The notes under the pieces are model-generated. The model worked only from the letters and a program-made list of their open reading frames with translations, was not told the origin of the DNA and made no database searches. Shown piece after piece: positions 8,947 to 17,073 of a DNA stretch of 45,124 bases. Each line of letters opens with the position of its first letter. The stretch's first letter is position 1. The DNA is from an uncultured Lachnospiraceae bacterium (lineage in GTDB: Bacteria; Bacillota; Clostridia; Lachnospirales; Lachnospiraceae), in the NCBI GenBank assembly GCA_905234595.1, contig CAJOID010000036.1, positions 1-45,124 of the forward strand, written 5' to 3'. The position numbers and the translations under genes were made by a program.

Positions 8947-10635
8947 ATGCATAAAAGTCCTAAGTTACAAATATCCGGTCTTATCGGAATAATATGTGTA
9001 CTGATCGGAGCAGGGGTCCTTATACGGACCGCCTGCTTCGTCATGTCCGCAGATATATGGTTTGACGAGCTCTTCACGGTAGAACTTGCGCTTAAGCCCA
9101 TGAACGAGATGCTCGCTCTGGCTGCCCGGGATGTGCATCCTCCGCTGTACTATATTCTGACACATTTGGTTTACATAACACTCCATTCGGCATTTGGCAC
9201 GGATGTTACGGTGGCTGCCAAGATCACATCGATCCTTCCGTATGCAGGTGTCTGCATATATCTGATGACTTTCGTACGCAGAAGATTCGGCCTTACCGCA
9301 GCCGGGATCGCTTTTCTCCTGATCATGACGATGCCGCATATGAGTGAGTTCATGGTGGAGGCACGTATGTACTCCTGGTGTGCCTTCTGCCTGCTGGCGA
9401 TGTATATACATGCCGCGGAGTATATCAGATCGATCGATTCGGGCGCAGATTCCGGGGATAGGGGACGCCGTTCGGGCAGGTTATCCCTTATACATCCGGT
9501 GTGTGTGATGTTATACGGCATAGCATCCATGTATCTGCACTATTACGGACTCATAGGTGCTGCTCTGACAGCACTCGGTACGCTGGCAGCCGTTTTCATC
9601 CTGGAGAGGAGAGGCGGGCTGTACTCTGCGGCCGGCGATACCCATCTCCGCATTACTCATGGCAGGATCGTATTGATGTGTATAGCTGCAGCCATTGCGG
9701 CATATGTCCCCTGGATACAGGTACTTAAGGGACAGATAGGACAGGTTTCGGAGAGTTACTGGATACAGCCGGTGACTTTAAGGACACTGGCAGGAAGCGT
9801 GAAATACGTATTTATGCCTGCTTTTGAGAACGGAGTATTCAGCGTGATATGCGCGCTGGTGATGATCGCGGGATTTCTGTGGTTCACGGCAGAGTATATC
9901 AGGCATTCACGTGCCTTTCAGGGGAGGTGTGACGATAAGATAGCGAGTGTTATCTGCGCGATCGCGGTTCCGGCAGGTCTTGTGATCGCCGGTTTTATCG
10001 CATCACTGATCATCAGACCGGTTTTCGTATACAGATATATGTTCCCGGCGATGTTCATTTTCTGGACGGGGGCAGGTATCATGGCGGCAGACATGATCGA
10101 GCGGATGACCGGTACATTCGGCATCCCGGGCGAAAAAGCACGCTCCGGTATAGTATCTTCTATGCTTGTATGTCTGATATGTGCTGTATATGTATGTGCG
10201 GGAGTGAGGAGCTACAACCTGTTTAGGTGGGAAGAGAGCCGCAAGGCTGAAGGCATGAAGAGGTGCACGGAGGTCTTTGATGAGATCGGACGTGAGCATC
10301 CCGATACCCTGATAGTATGCAATTTCAACCAGATGCAGGCCATTCTCTGGCACTATCTGGACAATGATTCCCTGCTCTGGGGATACACTGATGAGACTCT
10401 GATAGCTGAGATATGCGGCAGATCTCCGATAGTCATGACGGATGATCCCGTGAAGCTTAAAGAGATCGTATCGGACCGGGGTCAGAATGAGTTTCTTTTT
10501 GTCGGAAGCGGCAATGCACGTGATGAGATTATCGAAGAATGGAAATCTTGCGGATTTTTTACAGAATTGTTACAAGATAGTTGTTTTTTGGAAAGGTATT
10601 ATGCTAACATATATAAGGTTGGTTTCGAAAGGTGA
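8947..10635 (+). CDS. GT-C type membrane glycosyltransferase (GT39/ArnT-like)
   Basis: Polytopic membrane protein of about 562 residues with roughly ten hydrophobic segments. Near the N-terminus it has WFDELFTVELAL followed by RDVHPPLYYILTHL. The acidic pair in the first extracytoplasmic loop and the D-x-HPPLYY motif are hallmarks of the PMT/ArnT/GT83 group, which transfers sugar from a polyprenyl-phosphate donor to protein or cell-surface lipid. The short C-terminal domain (about 420-560) is probably extracytoplasmic. A TTG at 8944 immediately precedes the ATG used here; neither has a strong ribosome site. The acceptor is unknown. The next gene begins 3 bases after the stop and encodes an exported protein, a possible substrate or partner (inference only). 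Confidence 0.78.
   Translation: MHKSPKLQISGLIGIICVLIGAGVLIRTACFVMSADIWFDELFTVELALKPMNEMLALAARDVHPPLYYILTHLVYITLHSAFGTDVTVAAKITSILPYAGVCIYLMTFVRRRFGLTAAGIAFLLIMTMPHMSEFMVEARMYSWCAFCLLAMYIHAAEYIRSIDSGADSGDRGRRSGRLSLIHPVCVMLYGIASMYLHYYGLIGAALTALGTLAAVFILERRGGLYSAAGDTHLRITHGRIVLMCIAAAIAAYVPWIQVLKGQIGQVSESYWIQPVTLRTLAGSVKYVFMPAFENGVFSVICALVMIAGFLWFTAEYIRHSRAFQGRCDDKIASVICAIAVPAGLVIAGFIASLIIRPVFVYRYMFPAMFIFWTGAGIMAADMIERMTGTFGIPGEKARSGIVSSMLVCLICAVYVCAGVRSYNLFRWEESRKAEGMKRCTEVFDEIGREHPDTLIVCNFNQMQAILWHYLDNDSLLWGYTDETLIAEICGRSPIVMTDDPVKLKEIVSDRGQNEFLFVGSGNARDEIIEEWKSCGFFTELLQDSCFLERYYANIYKVGFER
10588..10615 (+). promoter_or_regulatory. Possible promoter inside the end of the glycosyltransferase gene
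   Basis: TTGGAA (10588-10593), 16-base spacer, TATATA (10610-10615), within an unusually A/T-rich stretch (about 10550-10620) compared with the surrounding coding sequence. It would drive the exported-protein gene at 10639. Confidence 0.3.
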
Positions 10636-10638
10636 TCC

Positions 10639-11442
10639 ATGCGTAAGTTTAAGATAAATCTGAGGAGTGTGATCATAGGCGCATCGGTAGGCATGATAGC
10701 CGCCGCAGCGCTTGTTTTAAGTGCGTTTGCTTTCAGCGATGACGATGGCGGGGATTCATCCCGTGTCGTAGAGGAGATGAAGGCAGACGGTTCTTATATA
10801 CTTGCTCAGGCTGCTGAACTTGACGATGTGGAAGACATTTCGGATGAGACGGTTACCGGTGATGAGTACGGCGAAGAAGGACTGGTCAGAAATGTCGAGG
10901 TTCTCGGAGCCGATAAGGACTATCTGTCCAGCATGTCCGACGAGGAGATACAGAGCCTTTCATCCGAGGCACTTACCGAGGCGGGACTTGATACTTCTCT
11001 TGCAGACGGTGATCTGGTGACGCGCGGCATCACTTTTGAAGTACCCGAGGGATTCGAAGCGTCTCCCGATGTTCCCGGCCTGTATATCCCCAAGCGTTAT
11101 CCCATAGATGCGAGCAATCTCGTGTATAACGAGCTTGATGCGGATTATACCCTCCAGATGATGGATGAAGGATATTTCGAGGAGCTCGTGGAGCAGAAGT
11201 TCCTGGCACAGTACGGATCCGCCATAGATGTTGATATCACCGAATACAGCCATATCAGAATAGACGGTGTGCCTGCCATCAGAGTCATGACCGAGTATGA
11301 CCTTGAGGGTAATCATGTGACCAGCCTGATGATCATCATCAACGGTTCCAGGACATACACGCTGACCTATACCATGACACATGACTATGACCGCATGGAA
11401 CTCTTTGAGGCAAGTGTGGCCAGCATACATGTGAATAAATAA
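10639..11442 (+). CDS. Membrane-anchored exported protein of unknown function
   Basis: A 267-residue protein I do not recognise with certainty. It begins with a basic stretch (MRKFKINLR) and a hydrophobic anchor at about residues 10-32, then an acidic, Ser/Asp-rich linker (about 33-125) and a folded domain (about 128-267) beginning GITFEVPEGFE. The alternation of strands and the ending (TYTLTYTMTHDYDRMELFEASVASIHV) resemble PsbP/DUF1795-like domains of exported proteins, which is a weak structural guess. No lipobox Cys is present. It starts 3 bases after the glycosyltransferase and precedes the strong infC promoter, so it is probably the last gene of its transcript; no clear terminator is visible after it. 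Confidence 0.6.
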   Translation: MRKFKINLRSVIIGASVGMIAAAALVLSAFAFSDDDGGDSSRVVEEMKADGSYILAQAAELDDVEDISDETVTGDEYGEEGLVRNVEVLGADKDYLSSMSDEEIQSLSSEALTEAGLDTSLADGDLVTRGITFEVPEGFEASPDVPGLYIPKRYPIDASNLVYNELDADYTLQMMDEGYFEELVEQKFLAQYGSAIDVDITEYSHIRIDGVPAIRVMTEYDLEGNHVTSLMIIINGSRTYTLTYTMTHDYDRMELFEASVASIHVNK

Positions 11443-11477
11443 GTTTGTAGCACTTGGTGTGTTTACTATATTTATAC

Positions 11478-11506
11478 TTGACACGTGTATTTGTGCGTGT
11501 TAGAGT
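11478..11506 (+). promoter_or_regulatory. Sigma-A promoter of infC-rpmI-rplT
   Basis: Consensus TTGACA (11478-11483), 17-base spacer, TAGAGT (11501-11506), about 170 bases before the infC coding start. It is the clearest sigma-A promoter in the window. Confidence 0.8.
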
Positions 11507-11512
11507 ATGCAG

Positions 11513-11661
11513 GTACGCAATAGCGTTTTGCTAAAAGCAGAGTATCCGCTCTCACCCGTCGGCAGTTTCGTCGCACGGCGTCAACATATCACCTTACAGA
11601 CTTTTGTCTGCGTGTATTTATGATGTGAGTGGATATCGATGCCATTCACTTTTTTCTTTTT
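11513..11661 (+). ncRNA. infC operon leader (L20-leader-like attenuator RNA)
   Basis: About 150 bases of untranslated leader between the promoter and infC. It contains several short hairpins, including AGCG-tttt-GCT, CAGAC-tttt-GTCTG near 11598, and at its end a terminator hairpin. A CTCAC at 11551-11555 can pair with GTGAG at 11625-11629, the 5' arm of that terminator, giving a plausible antiterminator. In Firmicutes this operon is repressed by ribosomal protein L20 binding its leader and promoting early termination; position and architecture match, but I assign the family by context rather than by a covariance search. Confidence 0.6.
11625..11661 (+). terminator. Attenuator terminator in the infC leader
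   Basis: GTGAGTGG (11625-11632) pairs with CCATTCAC (11642-11649) with one G-U pair, followed directly by a long T run (TTTTTTCTTTTT). It lies just before the infC ribosome site, so it must be conditionally bypassed for the operon to be expressed. Confidence 0.7.
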
Positions 11662-11677
11662 ATGGAGGGATACAGCC

Positions 11678-12202
11678 ATTAGCAACAACAATAATAATGA
11701 CCTGTTCATCAACGGACAGATCAGGGACAAGGAAGTACGTGTTATCGGAGTGGACGGCGAACAGCTCGGTATTATGGATATCGCTTCCGCGATGCACCTG
11801 GCTGATGAAGCCGGAGTCGATCTGGTCAAGATAGCTCCCAATGCCAAACCACCGGTATGCAGGATCGTTGATTACGGTAAGTTCAAGTACGAGCAGACCC
11901 GCAAGGAGAAGGAAGCCAAGAAGAAACAGAAGGTTGTAGAGATCAAAGAGATCCGCCTTTCTCCCAACATCGACACTAATGACTTGAATACCAAGACACT
12001 GAACGCCCGCAAGTTCCTCGAGAAGGGCAACAGGGTGAAGGTGACACTGCGTTTCCGCGGTCGCGAAATGGCTCATATGGCCCAATCCAAGCATATACTC
12101 GATGATTTCGCCGAGGCGCTTGCCGATGTGGCAACCATCGATAAGGAACCCAAGGTCGAGGGACGCAGCATGACCATGTTCCTGGTTGAAAAGAAGAAGT
12201 GA
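11678..12202 (+). CDS. infC: Translation initiation factor IF-3
   Basis: IF-3 binds the 30S subunit, prevents premature 50S joining and checks the start codon. The 174-residue product contains the usual N-domain (INGQIRDKEVRVIGVDGEQLG), the lysine-rich linker and the C-domain (VTLRFRGREMAHM). The start is placed at ATT 11678: a strong GGAGGG (11664-11669) sits 8 bases upstream, and the protein then begins SNNNNNDLF as in relatives. The in-frame ATG at 11639 lies inside the attenuator hairpin, has no ribosome site and would add an unrelated FTFFFLWRD segment. An AUU start is the classic device by which IF-3 represses its own translation. Confidence 0.95.
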   Translation: MSNNNNNDLFINGQIRDKEVRVIGVDGEQLGIMDIASAMHLADEAGVDLVKIAPNAKPPVCRIVDYGKFKYEQTRKEKEAKKKQKVVEIKEIRLSPNIDTNDLNTKTLNARKFLEKGNRVKVTLRFRGREMAHMAQSKHILDDFAEALADVATIDKEPKVEGRSMTMFLVEKKK

Positions 12203-12226
12203 TACCAGATTTAGGAGGAAAAAGAT

Positions 12227-12424
12227 ATGCCCAAGATGAAAACAAGCAGAGCTGCTGCAAAGCGTTTTAAGCCGACCGGCACAGGCAAGCTCAAGAGAAA
12301 CAAGGCCTACAGACGTCATATTCTGACCAAGAAGACTACCAAGAACAAGAGGCAGCTTCGTCATCCTGCTATGGCAGATGCTACTAACGTTAAGAATATG
12401 AAGAAGATCCTGCCTTACATATGA
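12227..12424 (+). CDS. rpmI: 50S ribosomal protein L35
   Basis: Small, very basic 65-residue protein of the large ribosomal subunit. [24 protein letters not shown] is the standard L35 beginning, and length is typical. GGAGG is 7-8 bases before the ATG. It lies 24 bases after infC and before rplT, the conserved bacterial order, and is co-transcribed with them. Confidence 0.98.
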   Translation: MPKMKTSRAAAKRFKPTGTGKLKRNKAYRRHILTKKTTKNKRQLRHPAMADATNVKNMKKILPYI

Positions 12425-12462
12425 TCGATTGAGTGAGTGACAGGAGAGTAGGAGGTTAAATT

Positions 12463-12825
12463 ATGGCAAGAATCAAAGGCGGGTTAAACGCCAAGAAGAA
12501 GCACAACAGAGTTCTCAAGCTCGCCAAGGGCTACAGAGGAGCTCGTTCAAAGCAGTATAGAGTGGCTAAGCAGTCCGTTATGCGTGCACTTAATACCGCA
12601 TATGCAGGACGTAAGGAGCGCAAGCGTCAGTTCAGACAGCTGTGGATCGCACGTATCAATGCCGCAGCCAGACTGAACGGTATATCATACAGCAAGTTCA
12701 TGTATGGTCTGAAGAATGCAGGCGTTGACATGAACCGCAAGATGCTCGCCGAGATGGCAGTTAATGATGCTGAAGGATTTGCATCACTTGCAGAGCTCGC
12801 CAAGAAGAACTTAAAGAGCGCATAA
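12463..12825 (+). CDS. rplT: 50S ribosomal protein L20
   Basis: Basic 120-residue protein needed for early 50S assembly; it starts [26 protein letters not shown]-like, the diagnostic L20 N-terminus, and has the usual length. AGGAGG precedes the ATG. As the last gene of infC-rpmI-rplT it is the expected feedback regulator acting on the leader RNA at 11513-11661. A strong terminator follows 15 bases after the stop. Confidence 0.98.
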   Translation: MARIKGGLNAKKKHNRVLKLAKGYRGARSKQYRVAKQSVMRALNTAYAGRKERKRQFRQLWIARINAAARLNGISYSKFMYGLKNAGVDMNRKMLAEMAVNDAEGFASLAELAKKNLKSA

Positions 12826-12840
12826 ATCAGGATATCAGGA

Positions 12841-12870
12841 CCGTCACACCTTTTGGTGTGGCGGTTTTTC
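12841..12870 (+). terminator. Rho-independent terminator after rplT
   Basis: CCGTCACACC (12841-12850), loop TTTT, GGTGTGGCGG (12855-12864), then TTTTT. Ten-base stem with one wobble pair. Confidence 0.92.
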
Positions 12871-12906
12871 GTTATACGGGTTATAATGGTCAGCAGGAGG
12901 TAAGCC

Positions 12907-14829
12907 ATGGCTAACTATGACGTAAAAGGAATGAGCTGCGCTGCATGTCAGGCAAGAGTTGAAAAAGCAGTGAACGGAGTGGACGGAGTTACTTCGTGTA
13001 CGGTAAGCCTGCTCACCAATTCCATGAGTGTGGAAGGTACGGCATCGCCGGATGTGATATGTGCGGCGGTGAAGGCGGCCGGATACAGAGCGAAGCTCAG
13101 TGCCGGTGAGATATCTTTTGATGATGATACCGCTCAGATCCGCAGCAGACTGATGATATCTGCTGTTATTTTAATTGTTCTCATGTATTTTTCAATGGGT
13201 GTCATGATGTTCGGATGGCCGATGCCGTTCGGGATACCTCATTCACATGTGACGATAGCCGTGACGGAGATGGTACTATCCGGGGTGATCCTGTGGATCA
13301 ACAGGATATTCTTCATACGCGGAATGACGGGGCTGATCCACCGAAGTCCGAACATGGATACACTGGTCAGCCTGGGAAGCGGTATATCCTGGCTGTGGAG
13401 CCTGTATATACTTGCACGTATCATATCGGCACATAACTCCGGGGATATGGATCGGGCGGGCGCCCTGTCAATGAACCTGTACTTCGAGTCGGCTGCGATG
13501 ATACTGGTGCTCATCACCGTGGGCAAACTTCTGGAGGCTGTCTCCAAAGGACGTACGACAAGTGCGCTGCGCGGACTCATGGAACTGAGGCCTCAGACGG
13601 CTCTGCTGTACCGCGATGGGGCGGAAGTGATCGTGCCCATCGAGGAGGTCGGTGTGGGCGATATATATATCGTCAAAGCCGGAGATTACATACCGGTGGA
13701 CGGAGTGGTCATAGAAGGTGAGTCGCGGGTGGATGAATCCGCACTTACAGGCGAGAGTGAGCTCGTGATCAAGACGGTGGGCGATCATGTCAGCGCTGCG
13801 ACGATATCGGGATCGGGCCGTATCAGATGCAGGGCAGAGAAGGTCGGTGAGGATACGACTCTGGCACAGATCATCAAGCTTGTGTCGGATGCTGCAGTGA
13901 CCAAGGCTCCGATCGCCAGAGTTGCCGACCGCGTTTCGGCAGTTTTTGTTCCGGCGGTCATAGGGATAGCATGTGTTACCTTTATCGTATGGATGCTGAC
14001 CGGCGCCGAAGTGGGATATGCGCTGGAACGCGCGATATCCGTGCTCGTGATCAGCTGCCCGTGTGCTCTGGGGCTGGCTACTCCCGTGGCAATCATGGTC
14101 GCGAACGGAAGAGGGGCCAGGAGCGGGATCCTGTTTAAGACTTCCGAAGCCATAGAGACTACAGGCAGGGTGCAGAATATAGTATTGGATAAGACCGGGA
14201 CAGTGACTGAAGGCGTGATCATCGACGATACTGTTGCAGGAGCATCCGGAGCGGATATTGACAGAACTGCCGGAGACCGTATCAGACCGGATTCCGCGGA
14301 AGCGATACGTGAACTGAAGGCGATGGGGATCCGCGTAGCCATGATCAGCGGGGATAAGGAAGCGAAAGCGCGTGCCATAGCCGGTGAAGCCGGTATCGAT
14401 GAAGTGATAGCCGAAGTCATGCCTGCCGATAAATCGGATAAGGTAGAGGAAATGAAGAAGTCGGGATGCACGATAATGATAGGAGACGGCATCAATGATG
14501 CCCCGGCGCTGACCATAGCCGATGTGGGCATGGCTATAGGTGCGGGCACCGACATAGCCATGGACGCCGCTGATGTGGTCCTCGTGAAGAGCAGTCTGAT
14601 GGACGCCGTATCGGCGATCCGCCTGAGCCGTAAGACACTGACCAACATACACCAGAATCTGTTCTGGGCCTTTATATATAACTGTATAGGGATCCCTCTG
14701 GCAGCGGGATGTTTCATACCTCTGACCGGATGGACGCTGACGCCCATGTTCGGCGCGGCCGCCATGTCTCTGTCCAGTGTCTGTGTCGTGACCAATGCTC
14801 TCAGGTTAAATCATGTGAAGATTTCATAA
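12907..14829 (+). CDS. Copper-type P1B ATPase lacking the nucleotide-binding domain
   Basis: Heavy-metal P-type ATPase, 640 residues. One N-terminal HMA domain with the metal site GMSCAAC; paired membrane helices; actuator domain with TGES near 281-284; membrane metal site CPC (384-386) in SCPCALGLATP; phosphorylated Asp428 in DKTGTVTEG; P-domain motifs MISGD (479-483) and GDGINDAPAL (from 526). This is CopA-like. What is odd: only about 50 residues separate DKTGT from MISGD, where a CopA has about 140-150. The segment (VIIDDTVAGASGADIDRTAG) runs almost straight into RIRPDSAEAIREL, so the N domain with its SEHP and Gly-rich ATP-binding motifs is missing, in frame. It could be a non-functional deletion product or a variant with another role. 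AGGAGG precedes the ATG; it stands alone behind the rplT terminator. Confidence 0.85.
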   Translation: MANYDVKGMSCAACQARVEKAVNGVDGVTSCTVSLLTNSMSVEGTASPDVICAAVKAAGYRAKLSAGEISFDDDTAQIRSRLMISAVILIVLMYFSMGVMMFGWPMPFGIPHSHVTIAVTEMVLSGVILWINRIFFIRGMTGLIHRSPNMDTLVSLGSGISWLWSLYILARIISAHNSGDMDRAGALSMNLYFESAAMILVLITVGKLLEAVSKGRTTSALRGLMELRPQTALLYRDGAEVIVPIEEVGVGDIYIVKAGDYIPVDGVVIEGESRVDESALTGESELVIKTVGDHVSAATISGSGRIRCRAEKVGEDTTLAQIIKLVSDAAVTKAPIARVADRVSAVFVPAVIGIACVTFIVWMLTGAEVGYALERAISVLVISCPCALGLATPVAIMVANGRGARSGILFKTSEAIETTGRVQNIVLDKTGTVTEGVIIDDTVAGASGADIDRTAGDRIRPDSAEAIRELKAMGIRVAMISGDKEAKARAIAGEAGIDEVIAEVMPADKSDKVEEMKKSGCTIMIGDGINDAPALTIADVGMAIGAGTDIAMDAADVVLVKSSLMDAVSAIRLSRKTLTNIHQNLFWAFIYNCIGIPLAAGCFIPLTGWTLTPMFGAAAMSLSSVCVVTNALRLNHVKIS

Positions 14830-14834
14830 TCCTC

Positions 14835-14863
14835 TTGTTAGGTATGCCGCTAAACTGTATAAT
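14835..14863 (+). promoter_or_regulatory. Sigma-A promoter of the transmembrane chemoreceptor
   Basis: TTGTTA (14835-14840), exactly 17 bases, TATAAT (14858-14863), about 50 bases before the start codon. It is a vegetative-type promoter, not the sigma-28 type common for chemoreceptor genes. Confidence 0.7.
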
Positions 14864-14915
14864 AAAACTGTTCTACTTTTTTTTCTCAGGAGCTATAAGA
14901 ACGAGGTAAGGGTCT

Positions 14916-16670
14916 ATGAAGAAAAAGACGATTAGTGTCAGATTTACAGTAGCGGCTTTGGGCGTAGTAATGCTGATCCTGGTAGTGAGCAGCATTCTGT
15001 TTTTTGCTACAAGGCTCAGTAAGAACGCAGCGGATGACGAAGAACTTTACTTTGAGACATTATATGAAGTCAGCCAGAACCTGACCAACGCCGACAGAGA
15101 CTTCTATCAGTCCATGATGGGAGCAACACAGTATTTTGACATAAAGAGCGCTCCGGGTGAGATCCCCGAAGAGGAAGCAGCTGCAATGCTTCCACTCAAA
15201 ATGGACGATTATCAGACTAACTACCAGCAGGTTATAGACAGGATTAATGAGGCGATGACGATCGCATCCTCCAATCCCGATCTGTATACCGGCACCACAC
15301 TTGATGGAGAGACCACGACATTTGAGCAGTACGGCAAACTTTTTCTGGCCGAGATAAATGCATGGCACAATTCATACAAACTTGAAATATGTGAGGGTGA
15401 CTGGACCGGATTCATCATGGATTTCGAGGAGACCAGAGGTACTCTCTCGAGCATGAGTGATCTGGTTGAGAAGTGGGCAGTTACGGAGAAAGATGCCCGC
15501 ATGGCAGATCTGCAGGCAGATGTTGTTAAGTGCATCGTTGTTTTCGCAATCATCATTGCGATCGTGGTTGTGGCATATGTTATAGTCATCCGCAACATGC
15601 GGCTGAGCATTCAGGATATGCAGAAATCGATACAGATAGTCGCAGGTGGCGATTTCGCTCAGGAGGTTGTTGCATCCAGCAGATTTACGGAATTCAATAA
15701 CGTTGAGCAGAATATCGAGAATATGCGCCAGCAGCTCCAGGAGGCACTGACAGAGGTTACCAGATGTGCCGATGACGTGGATGAGAAGGCTTCCAATACA
15801 AAGACAAGTATCGGAGATTCTCAGGAGACTACCAATAACATCTCCGCAGCAAGTAATGATCTGGCACAGGGTGCCATGGTTATGGCAGAGGATGTACAGA
15901 CCACATCCGGTATCACAGTTAATCTGGGAGACAGCATCGATAACGTACAGGAAGTTGCCGATAACAACCTGAATATGGTCAAGGAACTCTATGAGGAGTC
16001 CGTTAAGATACAGAATCACCTCGGTGAGATCAAGAAAGCCGATGAAGCTACCGATGTAAAGGCCGGACAGGTGGCTGATTCCGTTAATAAGACCGCTGAT
16101 GTTGTTGAAGAGATCAGCAAGGCAGCAGAAGGCATTATAGCCATCGCAAGCCAGACCAACCTGCTGGCACTCAATGCTTCGATCGAGGCAGCCAGAGCCG
16201 GTGAGGCAGGTATGGGATTTGCGGTAGTTGCCGATAATATCAAGAGCCTGGCTGAGGAGTCGAACCAGATGGCCGGTGAGATCACCAACATGCTTAACGT
16301 GATCACTCAGTACTCTGAAGAGAACAAGAATCTCACAGCCAGCATCAAGGAAGCTACCACTTCCGAGTCAGAGGCTCTCGAGCAGATGACAGCACAGTTC
16401 GATGATATGCTGGCCAAACTTGATGAGATGAGACAGGGCAACGAGCAGATCGCAGAGCTGGTTGATACGATGTCACAGGGTAAGGAACAGATCGTTAACT
16501 CTGTTGAGTCACTCTCGAGTATCTCAGAAGAGAATGCGGCATCAACACAGGAGACCAGCGCATCCATCGCACAGCTCAATATCAACATGGAGAATGTTGT
16601 TACGGAAGCTACCGCTCTGGGAGAGATCGCAGCTCAGCTTAAGGCTAACGTAGCCAAGTTCAGGGTATGA
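14916..16670 (+). CDS. Transmembrane methyl-accepting chemotaxis protein
   Basis: Chemoreceptor of 584 residues that would control CheA in polar or lateral arrays. TM1 about residues 10-30; extracytoplasmic, largely helical sensor domain about 32-200 (a four-helix-bundle type is likely); TM2 about 203-226 ([18 protein letters not shown]); HAMP about 226-278; then the long cytoplasmic coiled coil with the conserved hairpin tip ([19 protein letters not shown], near 411-429). No C-terminal CheR-tether pentapeptide is seen (ends AKFRV). ATG with GAGGTAAGG upstream. The ligand cannot be predicted. It has its own promoter and a hairpin after the stop, so it appears monocistronic. Confidence 0.95.
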   Translation: MKKKTISVRFTVAALGVVMLILVVSSILFFATRLSKNAADDEELYFETLYEVSQNLTNADRDFYQSMMGATQYFDIKSAPGEIPEEEAAAMLPLKMDDYQTNYQQVIDRINEAMTIASSNPDLYTGTTLDGETTTFEQYGKLFLAEINAWHNSYKLEICEGDWTGFIMDFEETRGTLSSMSDLVEKWAVTEKDARMADLQADVVKCIVVFAIIIAIVVVAYVIVIRNMRLSIQDMQKSIQIVAGGDFAQEVVASSRFTEFNNVEQNIENMRQQLQEALTEVTRCADDVDEKASNTKTSIGDSQETTNNISAASNDLAQGAMVMAEDVQTTSGITVNLGDSIDNVQEVADNNLNMVKELYEESVKIQNHLGEIKKADEATDVKAGQVADSVNKTADVVEEISKAAEGIIAIASQTNLLALNASIEAARAGEAGMGFAVVADNIKSLAEESNQMAGEITNMLNVITQYSEENKNLTASIKEATTSESEALEQMTAQFDDMLAKLDEMRQGNEQIAELVDTMSQGKEQIVNSVESLSSISEENAASTQETSASIAQLNINMENVVTEATALGEIAAQLKANVAKFRV

Positions 16671-16706
16671 TCCCTTTTATGCTGATACAGATGATTTAGT
16701 TTACTG

Positions 16707-16732
16707 CACCCCTCCGTGTTACCGGAGGGGTG
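16707..16732. terminator. Perfect 10-base hairpin after the chemoreceptor gene
   Basis: CACCCCTCCG (16707-16716), loop TGTTAC, CGGAGGGGTG (16723-16732). Very stable stem, but no T run follows (TATAGCG), so termination would be incomplete or depend on a factor. Confidence 0.6.
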
Positions 16733-16764
16733 TATAGCGTATAAAACTGCTTTTCGGAGGATTT

Positions 16765-17073
16765 ATGAAATCTGGCGTTCTGAATAACAAACCGTTCTTA
16801 TATCTGACGGAGTTTTTTGCGGGTATGAGCGTTATGGCCGTGGAACTGGGAGCGAGCCGGCTGCTTGCACCTTATTTCTCGTCATCCCAGATAGTCTGGA
16901 CCATCATCATAGGCACGATCATGATCGCCATGGCCCTGGGCAATATATACGGCGGACGGAGTGCAGATAAGGATCCTTCTCCGGACAGGCTGTACAGGCG
17001 CATCGTCATAGCAGCATTGTGGATCGCAGCCATACCGTTATTATATTTGCCGTTAACACCAATTTCCTTGTGA
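16765..17073 (+). CDS. N-terminal fragment of a fused membrane/spermidine-synthase-like protein (frameshifted)
   Basis: 102-residue open frame with a good GGAGG ribosome site. The sequence (FLYLTEFFAGMSVMAVELGASRLLAPYFSSS, then VWTIIIGTIMIAMALGN) is the first membrane-helix pair of the fused transporter-like/spermidine-synthase family. It runs out of frame near 17035 and ends at TGA 17071-17073, while the rest of the family sequence continues in another frame from 17019. Together the two frames give about 531 codons, close to the intact family length. See the companion entry. Confidence 0.75.
   Translation: MKSGVLNNKPFLYLTEFFAGMSVMAVELGASRLLAPYFSSSQIVWTIIIGTIMIAMALGNIYGGRSADKDPSPDRLYRRIVIAALWIAAIPLLYLPLTPISL

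Noticed and set aside
11639-11677. ATG at 11639 as the infC start
   Set aside because: It lies within the attenuator hairpin, has no ribosome site, and adds residues unlike IF-3; ATT 11678 fits.
12882-12887. TATAAT before the P-type ATPase as a promoter
   Set aside because: No matching -35, and the implied transcript would begin at the ribosome site.
13468-14652. Long open frame on the minus strand opposite the P-type ATPase (also others opposite infB and addA)
   Set aside because: Composition-driven mirrors of genuine genes; no ribosome sites, no recognisable protein motifs, His/Tyr/Arg-rich translations.
17019-17073. Programmed -1 frameshift in the spermidine-synthase-like gene
   Set aside because: The phase is right for -1, but no slippery heptamer or clear downstream structure is visible.
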